The notes below the pieces were generated by a model. That model saw only the letters and a list, made by a program, of their open reading frames with translations. It did not search any database and was not told the origin of the DNA. Of a stretch of DNA of 64,000 nt, positions 54,001-64,000 are shown one piece after another. The DNA comes from Rotaria macrura. Lineage: Eukaryota > Rotifera > Eurotatoria > Philodinida > Philodinidae. The DNA lies in the NCBI GenBank assembly GCA_900239685.1, contig OENT01000390.1, positions 1 through 64,000 on the forward strand. Reading direction: 5' to 3'. Numbering within the stretch: position 1 is the first letter of the stretch; each line of letters starts with the position of its first letter. The position numbers and the translations under genes were made by a program.

Positions 54001-57000
54001 TGTATAGTAATTCATTTCTATAATGTATATGCATGTCTTTATACATAATCGTATGTCGGATTGACTAGTTATGCGATGAATTGAGTAATAGAAACTTTTT
54101 GTTGCTTTTTTTCATTGATGAAAAAGAAACACACGCACAGTATATATATATATATATATATATAGTATAACATATATACAAATATTCTCATTGAAAAGAA
54201 ATTAAAATTTGAACATGCTGATTGTTAAACAAAAATTTATGCATGTTGTCATTATCTATTATTATTATTATCATCATTGCTAGTTTTTCAATATTTCTTT
54301 TTAAATTTCTTGTTATCTTCTGATCGTCGTCATTTTGTTTTCTGTTCGATTGGGTCTCCTTCTTAATCGTTTACATTATTACTTTCAAAAAATTTTTTTT
54401 TTCGTGTGTGCGTGTGTGTGCGTGTGCATTTTGAATGTTGTTTCAATGTTGCCTGTTTGTGTGTGTGTCTATATTTTAGGTCATAGTAAATGTGGCGTAT
54501 ACGTTTGTAAATATGCTGATGTATGCATTCGACAAGCGAGTGTTCGACGAACGTGGGAAGGAAGTATGACCATTAAAATGATTATTTTTAAAGTTAGTGA
54601 ATTTAAGTCATATTAATTTGAAATTTCAACTCGTATTGATCTTCTTTTTTTGTTTTTTTTTATTCTTGATACATTAGATTGTTGAAGGAAAACAAACAGC
54701 AGCTCTTGTAAGAAAAGGACCTAAATTGCAACCCATAGCTCCGACACCTCAATTTACAAGTCATTGTTCCGTAATTACACCTAAGGAAACAGATGATTTA
54801 GAAAAGCAATTTGATCAATCACAAGTAAAAATAAATGAAATAGTTGATTCATTTTTTGTTGTCGGATAATTAACTTGAACGTTTCTTTTAGATATTTCTA
54901 TATGAATTCCAAGGTCGGGAAACCGTTAAAAGACCGCATCATTGTTTACCTTATGCTATTGTTAGTCTGATTCAAGATGGTATGTATATACATAAATAAA
55001 TACAATTGAAATTTATTATCTAAAATGAAACTATTATTTTATCAATAATAGGAACTGAATGGCCGATAAGTTTTGATGACTTAGATACAGAACCCAATGT
55101 ATTAGACACAGATACACTACGAGTCATTGCACAAACGGATGATCCATTATTACAGAATAAAATAAAAGAAAATGTTGAATTAGCTGAAGCAGCTGCTCAT
55201 GCTTTGGAACACATATACGAAGAAGATTCGCCATCGCCACACTTAATCATCGCAGAACAAGTTCCTTCACCATCAACGAATTCAGAAATAATATCGAAAA
55301 CAACAACATCCGACACGACATCTGTACCAGTAGCAAATGGGAACGGCATATCATCATCTTCGACACTATCGAATGACAATCTATCAACATCAACTCCATC
55401 TCCTACTCAAGTTATAATAAATCCTGCTGGAGCTTCATTGAATTCTGTCATACCACCACCACCGCCGCCGCCGCCACCACCACCACAATCATCATCATCT
55501 TCAACAGTGACAACTATTCCAACAGCGAAAGCATCAGCTGCAGCAGCAACTACTACATTACCATTGTCACATTCATCAGCAGCTTATCGACAACAAACAA
55601 GTCTTTTAGGTGCACTTCCATCTGCATCTGCTCTACGAGCAGCACAAGGTGCTGTCTATGCAACAACAAGTGGTCTTGCTAATGGTTTTGGTGGACAACT
55701 CGTTTATGGAAGTGAGTAGATTTCGTTGCGTTCGAAAATATAGGAATCTAGCTAAGTCCCAGTGTCAAAATCTCAAGAGAATGTTTCAATCAACGTTCAA
55801 TAGTCGATCGAATGAAAAAAGCCGATATTTTAAAGTTTATTTGCTGATTGGCATACTTCTTTCACTTCTCAGATGACTAGAGTTCATCGATTCTAAATTT
55901 TTTGAATCTGATCCAAGCTAAAAGAAAAGATCGAAATTCGAATTCAGAACTTACTTCAATTATAAGAAGCGAATTCGACGTCAATAATATGTTTTAATTT
56001 CTTTTGCTAACTTTATTTTGAGTATTTTTAGGTCTCCCAATAGATGTTCTTCGCGGTTATCAAACAGCAGCGGCTGGCGCTTCTCCCTATGTATTTGCTA
56101 CCCATGCTGGTCAAACAATACATCAACCGGCACTCTATGCTGCACAATTACAAGCTGTTGCTCAACAGCAACAAGCTGCTCAATACGCTGCAGCCGCTGC
56201 AGCTCAACAACAACAACAGCAACAAACATTGATGAATGGTATTCCAGCCGGTTGTATGCTGGTACGTACGGCTAATGGTGGTTATGCTCTACTTGCTCAT
56301 TCAACAGCAGCATCATCTGGAGCAATGCAATCACAACCACAAGCACCTATTGCACAACAGCAGTATATAACTTTTAATGCTGCTGGTCAAGCTGCAACAG
56401 GACGACTACCGGTTGGTATGGTTAGTGGACAACAACAACAAATCGTCTACCAATATACTGGACAACCAACCGCACAAACAGCCGCTACACAATATATTCA
56501 ATTACCAGCTAATTATGTACAACAACAACAACAACAGCAACAATTATCAACAAGTCCTATAATGCAAACAGCGAGTGCAGCTGCTTCACAAGGTTTGCAT
56601 ATTTTTGTGATTTTAAAATGTTGAACAATTTTCTTTGTTTCAGGTTACACAAACCAGCCACCAACTCAATATATCGGTGCGCCACAGCCAGCTAATCCCA
56701 ATAATAGTACAAGTGGTTCTTCATCCAATTCTTCTTCTATTGTAGCATCGGCCAATATGGCGGCAGCATCTTCAGCGACTCAATCTCAACAAACAGCCAC
56801 TCTAATATCACCACAAAAACAAAGTGCTGCATCAGCAACAGCTGCTGCTCTTCAACAACAACAACAATATCAGCATTCACAATATTCACAGCATCATCAA
56901 CAGCAACAGCAACAAGTTGCAAATAGTGCACACGGTACCAATGTTTACTATGCAGCAATTGCTCAAGCACAAGCACAACTTACTGCACAAGTACAAGCAC

Positions 57001-57601
57001 AACAACAAGCTGTTGTATTTGCACAACAACAACAACAACAACAACACCAACAAGTACAACAACATCAGCAGCAACAACAACAACAACAATTAAACTTGAT
57101 TACTCAAGTAAAAAGATCTGATTCATTCAAGGAAAGACTCCATCATACTTTGTTTCATTGTCTTCTTAGATGCAATATGGAGCTCAACAAGGGATTCCAC
57201 AGCAAATGTATTATGCAACACCCGGTGGTCAAACGATATATCAATCGGGTGGTCAACATTATGTGATTGCTCAAGCAGCTCCAACAGCAACAGCGACTAC
57301 AACAACGGGAGCTCCAGCCATGTATTCGGCAGGTCCTGCATTACATAATGGTTCAGCTCAACAACAAAATCAACAACATGCTACTCAATCTCAACAACAA
57401 CAAATAGCTTATCAGATAGCAGCCGCAACCGGTCAACCGACAGCTACAGCATATCAAATGCTTAATGCTGCGTCCAATGCTGCTGTTGCTACTCAACAAC
57501 AAACGACAGCAGGTGCCGGTGTTGTAGCTCAACAGCCTGCTCAACTTGTGCAACGTTCAACTGTACTCCCACAAGTTCGACATCATCCATATAGAAACTA
57601 G
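48039..57601 (+). CDS. TASOR/TEX15-like (DUF3715 pseudo-PARP) protein with Gln-rich tail
   Basis: Ten exons: 48039-48144, 50002-50151, 51826-51972, 54480-54592, 54678-54824, 54892-54979, 55052-55711, 56032-56592, 56644-57107, 57170-57601; 955 residues in phase. The N-terminal third matches by eye the DUF3715 fold of TASOR and TEX15, a catalytically dead PARP-like domain: ELVVNTQLKDDF, RKRFEKASGGNRSEFEEHYG, LGHSKCGVYVCKYADV, MIIFKIVEGK, PTPQF and LYEFQGRETVKRPHHCLPYA. TASOR is the HUSH silencing scaffold and TEX15 acts in piRNA-directed silencing, so a role in transposon silencing is possible but inferred. The rest is low-complexity: poly-Pro, Ser/Thr, then long Gln/Ala runs and repeated YxQxGGQ-like words. 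The first introns are long (1.86, 1.67, 2.5 kb) with microsatellites and one repeat copy. The family assignment rests on memory of motif order. Confidence 0.72.
49356..49912 (-). mobile_element. repeat copy B (TGTG...CACA element), short form
   Basis: 557 bp, reversed relative to copy A, lying in intron 1 of the TASOR-like gene. It begins TGTGAAAACTTCGGACTTATG and ends TGAGTACACA. It matches copies A and C along its length but has only one of the ~320-bp internal units. A-rich tracts flank both ends. Confidence 0.72.
50152..51825. other. TASOR-like gene intron 2 (1.7 kb)
   Basis: Between two coding exons of the pseudo-PARP domain. Holds TA microsatellites (about 50586-50630, 51301-51316) and a CA/CATA-rich tract near 50980-51010. 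No gene recognised. Confidence 0.7.
51973..54479. repeat. TASOR-like gene intron 3, microsatellite-rich (2.5 kb)
   Basis: Contains many simple repeats: CACACATATATA near 52160-52190, TA near 52440-52460, CT-rich 52900-52942, GT near 53120-53140 and 53485-53500, a long TA run at about 54140-54165, and GTGTGTGCG near 54405-54425. No internal gene recognised. The length contrasts with the ~50-75-bp introns downstream in the same gene. Confidence 0.75.
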
Positions 57602-58070
57602 AAGCAAAAGAGAAATGGTTTTTACTTGCTGGATTGTTTTTTCAAAAATTTGTTCTCCGTCTGTTGTTGGTTCATATCTTCTTGTTTTTTCTCTTGTTCA
57701 TCACTATCTTACGTAACAGTAGAACCTTGTGCTTGGTCGATTCCTATCTTCGAGAATTTCACTATCTTGTGTGTCACGCGTGTTGGATTTTTTTGTTTTT
57801 CTTTTGGCTTCAATATATTCATTACACCTGTATATTAAAATAACCTATATTCAGCAGTTGCTAAATTTAATGTTTTGGTTATATGTAAGGAAGTGTGATA
57901 AACAAGGGAACAAAATTACGATTCTTTGATTATACATACAACACATATATATCCTAATTAGATATGTGTAGGTATAAATGTACATACATATATATATATA
58001 TATACATGTATATATGTATATCTACTTTGCATCGAAATTCTCTAGATAGTGAAGAGTATAAAACGACAGC
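57602..58070. promoter_or_regulatory. short intergenic region before HIG1 gene
   Basis: 470 bp holding the 3' end of the TASOR-like gene and the start region of the HIG1 gene on the same strand. A TA/CA microsatellite lies around 57975-58020. No specific signal recognised. Confidence 0.45.
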
Positions 58071-58648
58071 ATGGATAAAAACACATACGACGGAAATCTT
58101 GAATACTATCAAGCAAAAAAAAATGCTGGGCAAATCACTGGCAATACAAAAGAAACAGCGAAAACATTAAAGTTATCTTCAGAAGATGCAAAATTAAAAT
58201 CCAAATCGGATGGATATGTACCTATGAATGTGCCAGGAGATAAACAACGTGAATTCGAACGCTACAAAGAAATAACATTTGCACAGAAAGCAAGTGAAAA
58301 AGCTAAAAAGAATCCACTCATACCGTAAGTAGACATTTGAATATTATCTCAAGAACATAAAAGACAAATGAACTAAAATTCTTCACATGTCCTTATAGCA
58401 TTGGATTATTAACAACGGTAGCTGCATTAACATTAGGTCTTCGTGCAGTATCACGTGGAGATAAATGGCAATCACAAATGATGATGCGGTAAGAGAACGA
58501 AAATATTACTTGAACGAATTATTGTTCTATCTTATTTGTATTTATTTAGAGCTCGAATTGGGTAAGTTCTATTTTATTTATTTTTCATAGTTTCCATACT
58601 AATGTTTTCGAATCGGCATACAGTACTCAACGTGATTATGAATCTTAG
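58071..58648 (+). CDS. HIG1-domain mitochondrial protein (HIGD2/Rcf1-like), short form
   Basis: HIG1 proteins sit in the inner mitochondrial membrane and help assemble cytochrome c oxidase and respiratory supercomplexes. Exons 58071-58324, 58399-58488, 58550-58561 and 58624-58648 join in phase to 126 residues. Residues ~75-118 match the family: EKAKKNPLIP, the first membrane helix IGLLTTVAALTLGLRAVSRG, then QSQMMMRARIGTQ, equivalent to the QLMMRTRIAAQ signature of HIGD2A. The protein then stops at RDYES, where relatives continue into a second membrane helix. Exon 3 is only 12 nt. The long charged N terminus (about 70 residues, with Lys-rich KLKSKSDGY) has no known match. AATAAA at about 58673. 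If exons 3-4 are misjudged, the C terminus would change, but the downstream DNA offers no hydrophobic helix. Confidence 0.82.
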
Positions 58649-59526
58649 ACAAGACGATGTACCGATCTAAAAAATAAAGATTGAGGATAACGATATGTAA
58701 TGATCACTTTTAATTTCAATCGATGATGGTTGGATTCGAAAAAAAAAACTAATGAATCCTGATAACTAATAAGGAGACGTCTCGATATTTGTTTTCCCTG
58801 ATCGTTGTTCTCAATGGACTCTACGATCCAAAAGTAATTATGAATAATCTTCAGTTACATATCGTACCGAGTTCAACTCTAATCAACGTTCAAATACTAA
58901 ACAGTTCGGTAACAATCATCACCAAGAATAGTTTATCGAATTCTCATCTGTCATCGATTTGACGTTTTATTTGACATGTATTTTTCCACATTGAACTATC
59001 CATTTGAAAATTTACAATCGTTGTATTCCTTCGTATTATTGTTTAAAGTGGAATACAATAAGTTATAGGCCGTTTCCTTCGACGATTCGAATTCAACAGA
59101 TATATCATTGATGTTCAAACGAAGATCGTTCGATAAATATTCTTCATCATCTTGTTATTATAAAGTAGTGTGTCTTGTATAGACATCTGCTGTAAATCAG
59201 ACTATTCTCTTTCAAATTACAAAAACAAAGAATAAAGAGAGTCGCAACTGAAGATTTTAGAAATTATTTTGGGATTGTAAATTATAGAAATTTGAGTGAA
59301 TCTTCTAACTGACATCTATTTTCTTTTCCGTTCATGTGAAAAATCCATCTCTCGAATTTTCCTTATGAATCTCGTCGAATGAAATTCTTAATAACGTACA
59401 AATTTATTTTTATAATTGCTAGTTGATTTTTGATATGATATGAACATATTCAGAATTTTTAGTCAACAAACTTTATTAGTACTATGAAAGAAAATCTAAA
59501 ACGCTAAACATCTTCGAACGGACGAA
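58649..59526. other. no gene recognised
   Basis: Downstream of the HIG1 gene. A+T-rich, without supported genes or repeats until the foldback border near 59527. Confidence 0.55.
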
Positions 59527-61859
59527 GGTCCATAAGACTAACGATCGACCCATTGATATTTTCTCTGACAAATTCTACTCAATTTTCTATCAACAAAAAT
59601 GTGAAAACTTCCGACTTATGTCCGAGAGTTATGTGTACTTAAAAAAGTGAATGAGACAAATCAGTTATTCTAGAATGTGTGCACAGAAGAATTATCTTGG
59701 GAAACCCCACAACTAGTAGTCATTTGAGACATATCTAGGCATTTGGTTTCTGGATGCAGTTTTTGTGCATTTTCAGCCAATGTTTTGTTAGAAAGCTCGA
59801 TTTGGTTCAAAACTAATATCAGATTCGGAATCAACGTTAAAAACTGAGTCACTTTACATAAGTTGTGGATAATTCTGAGAAAAAAGTTTTTGTTTGAAAA
59901 AATCCCTGTACCCCACCTCAAGGATGGTTTGGTCAATATTAATATCTATTGACTTCGGGTTTTTACCTTTCGATAGTCCTTTTAAATAGCTACAGAACCA
60001 GGTATTTGGTAAATCCCAACACTACTGGCCAACTGAGACATATCTTGGCAATTTAGTTTCGGGATGTAGTTTTTGTCTATTTCGAGACCTTTTTTTGGCG
60101 ATATTCTTTTAGAAAGCTCGATTTGGTTCAAAACTAATATCAGATTCGGAATCAGCGTTAAAAACTGAGTCAATTTATATACGTTGTGGATAATTCTGAG
60201 AAAAAAGTTTTTGTTTGAAAAAATCCCTGTACCCCACCTCAGGGATTGCTTGGTGAAAAATGACAATTTTTTCGATAACTCAGCCATTTCTTGCCGGATC
60301 CTTTTCATCTTCGAACTCAATCGAGATATTCATCAGACAATTCTGTGCACAAAATTTCAGCTCAATCGAATGTATTTGTAAAGAGTTATCGTGTAAACGG
60401 CCGGCCAGACACACTGACCGATTCTAGAGTGTACTCACTTTTTGAGTACACAAAAAAGAACACACCAAGACGAACATCTAGGTACCAAACTTATGAGATT
60501 TTGATTGAATTTTCAAGGCTAAAACTTATTAAGAAAAAATGCATTTTTGCCACTAATTGAACAATTGATCCGTGAACAAAGGACCCAATTCTATGGTGAA
60601 TATTTGAGATAAAATGGTACTTTAATTATGAATTTGATAGGTCTTGAATAGCACTTCAATTCTATATAGAAATTATGAATTCATTATCGAGCTGCATTGC
60701 ATTAAGATTGAATGTATTAAACAGTACTAACTAGTAGTGTATTTGTTATTTCCCAGTAACTTTCAACTAACATTCGAACCTGAAACTTAGAGTAACCAAA
60801 ATTCTAGTCTTACTCATTTGATAGACTTTTTCAAAAGCTATAAAATCATACATTTTGTAGAATAAAAAAAACATGGTCACTAGAGAAATTCACTCTTCTC
60901 GGAGTAGGATTTTGTACTTGTATTTAACCACTTTTCACTACGAAATAAATCGTTTTATCGCAAACCAATACATTATTCGAAATGAGCGTGAGAAATCGAG
61001 TTGATTTGAATAAATTGCAAATTTTTCAGAGACGGTTTTTTTTTTGTCATCGAAGAATTTTCCCGCTATTCACTCACAGGAAATTTTCAAAAATAAGGCC
61101 GCTCGAACTGATCACTTGATGGTTTATTTCCCTACCAATTCACTTTCATTTGCATTTCAGAAGCTAAAGCACTTCACACCACAGGAACATTGTTATTTTT
61201 GAGAGACGTCAATTTTTGAAAATTCTCTGAGTGGGAATAGGGAGAGATTTTTCGATGACAGAAAAAAAAAGTCTTTGAAAATTTTGAAATATATTTCATT
61301 CGACTCGATTTCTCCCGCTCAAAAATCCTACTCCGAGAAGAGTGAATTTTTCTAGTGGTCATGTTTATTTTTATTCTACAAAACGTATGATTTTATATTT
61401 TTTGAAAAAGTCTATTAAATGCGTGAGACCAGAAGTTTGGTTACTCTAAGTTTCAGGTTCGAATGTTTGTTGAAAGTTAGTGGGAAATGACAAATTTAGT
61501 AAAAATCGTAATAGTACTTCTCAATAAATTGGATCTTTATCTCATGGAACTAAATAAACAGTCAATCATTTCTATATAGAATTGAAGTGCTATTCAAGAG
61601 CTATCAAATTCATAATTAAAGTACCATTTTCCCTAATCAATGTATTATGGAATTGAATCCATAATGCACACAACAATTATTCAATTAGTGACGAAAAATG
61701 CATTTTTTCTTAATAAGTTTTAGCCTTGAAAATTCAATCAAAATCTCATAAGTTTGGTACCTAGACGTTCGTCTTGGCATGTTCTTTTTTGTTGATATAA
61801 AATTGAATAGAATTTGTCAGAGAAAATATCAATGGGTCGATTCGTAGTCTTATGCGACC
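59527..61859. mobile_element. large foldback element, interrupted by repeat copy C
   Basis: The borders GGTC.CATAAGACTA and the complement of TAGTCTTATGCGACC match, and the arms pair from there almost to a centre near 61125-61135. Without the 853-bp insertion the element is about 1.5 kb. Paired blocks include CGACCCATTGATATTTTCTC, GGTACCAAACTTATGAGATT and TAAGAAAAAATGCATTTTT. Arms are similar but not identical, with single-base differences and indels. No transposase. No target-site duplication could be fixed. Confidence 0.8.
59600..60452 (-). mobile_element. repeat copy C (TGTG...CACA element) nested in a foldback
   Basis: 853 bp in the same orientation as copy B, with two internal ~320-bp units like copy A. 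It begins TGTGAAAACTTCCGACTTATG and ends TTTTGAGTACACA. It lies in an A tract: the empty site survives in the other arm of the foldback (CAAC, six A, GAAC), and A tracts of five are found on each side of the insertion, implying about a 4-bp duplication. It may be a solo long terminal repeat or another non-autonomous element. Confidence 0.78.
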
Positions 61860-64000
61860 CCGGTCCTTTTCTATCATTCTCTCATATTCATCATATGAAT
61901 ACCATTCTTATTCAACAAGCAACTAAATATGTTATTAATGTTCTCCCGTCTGCTTTTTTTCTCGAATGAAAATAAAAGTCCGGTAGCTGAAATTCAGAAA
62001 ACGTTTTTATATTAATTTGTATTTTATTCGTCATCAAGGTTTTCTTATCCATTTCAATCGAACTCAAATATATTCTTCTAAAGATAATTACAAATCCAAT
62101 GACGTTGAAATCGGTTGAATATGTTATCATAAGTTTATTTTCTTTTATAGTGCTTTCACAGTTTGATTGCTAGAGATTCTTTTATATCAACTATAAGATA
62201 TATATATATACATACATTCTGAAACTAATGTCTATAAATAGTAGAATGGAAAAATTTTATTATTTTCATTCTAGATTTAGTTTTTTTTAAGTTTGACAAG
62301 CATTTTTAGAATTTATCAAAACCTATTCTAGATTTTTCTTTCGTTTCATATCGAACAAGCAGCATGTTCTTTATTAAACTCACTATTCATCTATTAAGTT
62401 ATCATGCTTTTATTTTCTTCTATAACTACAATGAAAATCATGAATGTACCTAGTAAAGATAAGTTCTTGTAGTACTCATTATGTTGCTATTGCATGTTAA
62501 GTATAGACATGTTTTCCTCATTAAATTTCATGTCTTGTGATAAAGTTCATTGCTGACTACATTAAATGATTAATTAAAGTCAATGTATTCAACTGCATGA
62601 TAAAGAAGTCGATTAATATATATTATTTTTAATCAAGTTCATCAATATGCGATGCAAAAACTGTTCGATTGTATTGTGTTGATTTTTAGAGAGAGTGTTC
62701 TAAGAGATAATCTTTTTCCGAACAAAATCAGAAGATGTGACAAATCAAATAGCTCCTTTTTGAAAGAAGGATTCTTGTTGGTTGATTTGTAATCGACATG
62801 ATTTTCTTGATGAAATCACTATTTACTCATTATAACTTGAATTGACCGATTCTAAAATCTGATTTTATTTCTGACAATCAATATATAAAACAATGCATTC
62901 TATATATCATTTCTTGAAATTACCATGTGACTCGATTCAAATTCAAGATTCTATATTAAGCAAAGTTTCATTTTCCTATTCTTTTTATTTCTCATTTAAT
63001 CAGTCAAAAATAGAATCCGTAAAAATAATTGATTAGAGATGGTTTCATTCATGAGAAATAGAACTTTTTTCTTAATTAAAAATTTTGATAGAACTTGTTC
63101 TAGTGATGTAAAATTCTTGACTACACTTGGTTGGTCAATATTCAAGGGACAAAGAAAAAGTTATACTAACACATTGATAATAATATTTCAGATGTTGATC
63201 ATTACAACAACAACAAAATAACATTTTATCGATTTAGTTGTTAACAGTATGGCCTGATATATACATTGGCATTTGTGCAAATACTTGAGTGTCGCATGTT
63301 ATCTGGACTGAAAATAACAATAACAGAATAATATACACTTTGTCGAATGTATTCTATCTCAATTGTCATGTAGCAATAGACGGAAAATTATATTCTATCT
63401 TTTTTTTAATCAATGATTTAAGTCAATTTTTATACTACATGACTAGACCATATCTAATTACTTATCTATTTGTTTCATGTTCAAAATGGTAGTCTGTGAC
63501 GTCATAACCTTTGCTTGTTTATTATCAAGTATTAATATATGCATCCTTTATAAGATGTAGCACAGTAGGAAGTAACACTCACCTGTTAGGAAAGACTTCT
63601 TCATTTTTGTATATCAAAATAATGTAAAACTAGCGACATTTTTCTTTGCTGTGTGCCTATGTTGTCTTTGCATACTTTGAAATTATAGTTTATGTATGTT
63701 AAAAATGTATTGAAAACTATATCCAACGATGAAGATACACTTCTACATGTGTTATCTGAAATTTTCAGTCGAACAGTTACAGATGAATGATAACTAAAAA
63801 CTAGGATCCCAAAACGAGTTTTATTCAAAAGCAATTCTTTTCTGAAAATCTCCAAACTAGATGGATATCAAAAATGAATATAACCATCTCTAGTTTTCTT
63901 ATTTGTAAATATGTACAATATTTAGTGATTCAAATATTTGACCATAATGTTGTTAGCTGAAAAATGAATAGACTTCTCCATTCTACAATCAACTGAATAG
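61860..64000. other. no gene recognised
   Basis: 2.1 kb of A+T-rich sequence to the window end. Open frames are short, low-complexity and unlike any family known to me. No repeat borders seen. Confidence 0.55.

Noticed and set aside
56886-57089. Leucine-rich minus-strand frame
   Set aside because: It is the complement of CAA/CAG repeats of the TASOR-like Gln-rich exons.
59670-60320. Open frames of 88 and 112 codons within repeat copy C, and similar ones in copies A and B
   Set aside because: They read alike only because the repeats are alike. No known domain, and the frames do not span the element.
60765-61465. TTCGAACCTGAAA-type word suggesting a tRNA T-arm
   Set aside because: It occurs on both arms of the large foldback without acceptor or anticodon stems.

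Overview
The window looks like nuclear DNA of a bdelloid rotifer. It is A+T-rich, with compact genes that have animal-type exons and mostly 48-80 bp GT-AG introns, single genes for animal developmental regulators (Numb, a Blimp-1-like zinc-finger protein), and, unusually for an animal, a tandem pair of bacterial- or fungal-type non-ribosomal peptide synthetase (NRPS) genes. Bdelloids are the animals best known for horizontally acquired NRPS genes. Short tracts resembling the bdelloid telomere repeat TGTGGG lie near the NRPS pair. The exact species cannot be told from the sequence.

Layout. 1-2802: gene-free, with a 35-bp tandem repeat array and a foldback element. 2803-7917 (+): NRPS-1, order C-A-T-C. 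7918-11812: gene-free spacer with two small DNA transposons (hAT-like and Mutator-like MITEs). 11813-17688 (+): NRPS-2, order C-A-T followed by a membrane/left-handed beta-helix terminal domain. It carries a near-perfect 368-bp palindrome in its condensation domain and a 41-N assembly gap near its end. 17689-22347: gene-poor, one foldback. 22348-23376 (-): secreted nucleoside hydrolase. 24081-24917: inverted duplication. 25496-26816 (-): Blimp-1/PRDM1-like zinc-finger repressor without a visible PR/SET domain. 28280-29225 (-): DnaJ protein. 31828-36755 (+): MCM7. 36986-42143 (+): VPS36 (ESCRT-II). 44346-47028 (-): Numb. 48039-57601 (+): TASOR/TEX15-like pseudo-PARP protein with a long Gln-rich tail. 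58071-58648 (+): HIG1-domain mitochondrial protein. 59527-61859: large foldback interrupted by another repeat. 61860-64000: no gene recognised.

The left third (to about 22 kb) has accessory-genome character: foreign biosynthetic genes, MITEs and few host genes. The right two thirds is a dense block of conserved eukaryotic genes. Introns were placed by matching protein families and checking that every exon junction keeps phase. The joined MCM7, VPS36, Numb, TASOR-like and HIG1 models each give a whole number of codons. The two NRPS genes share the same intron positions and long stretches of near-identical coding sequence, so they arose by duplication and may act as successive subunits of one peptide assembly line anchored to a membrane by NRPS-2. 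A third theme is foldback elements, found in the spacers, in introns of MCM7, and inside the NRPS-2 coding region. A separate repeat family with TGTG...CACA ends is present in three copies (VPS36 intron, TASOR-like intron, and inside a foldback).
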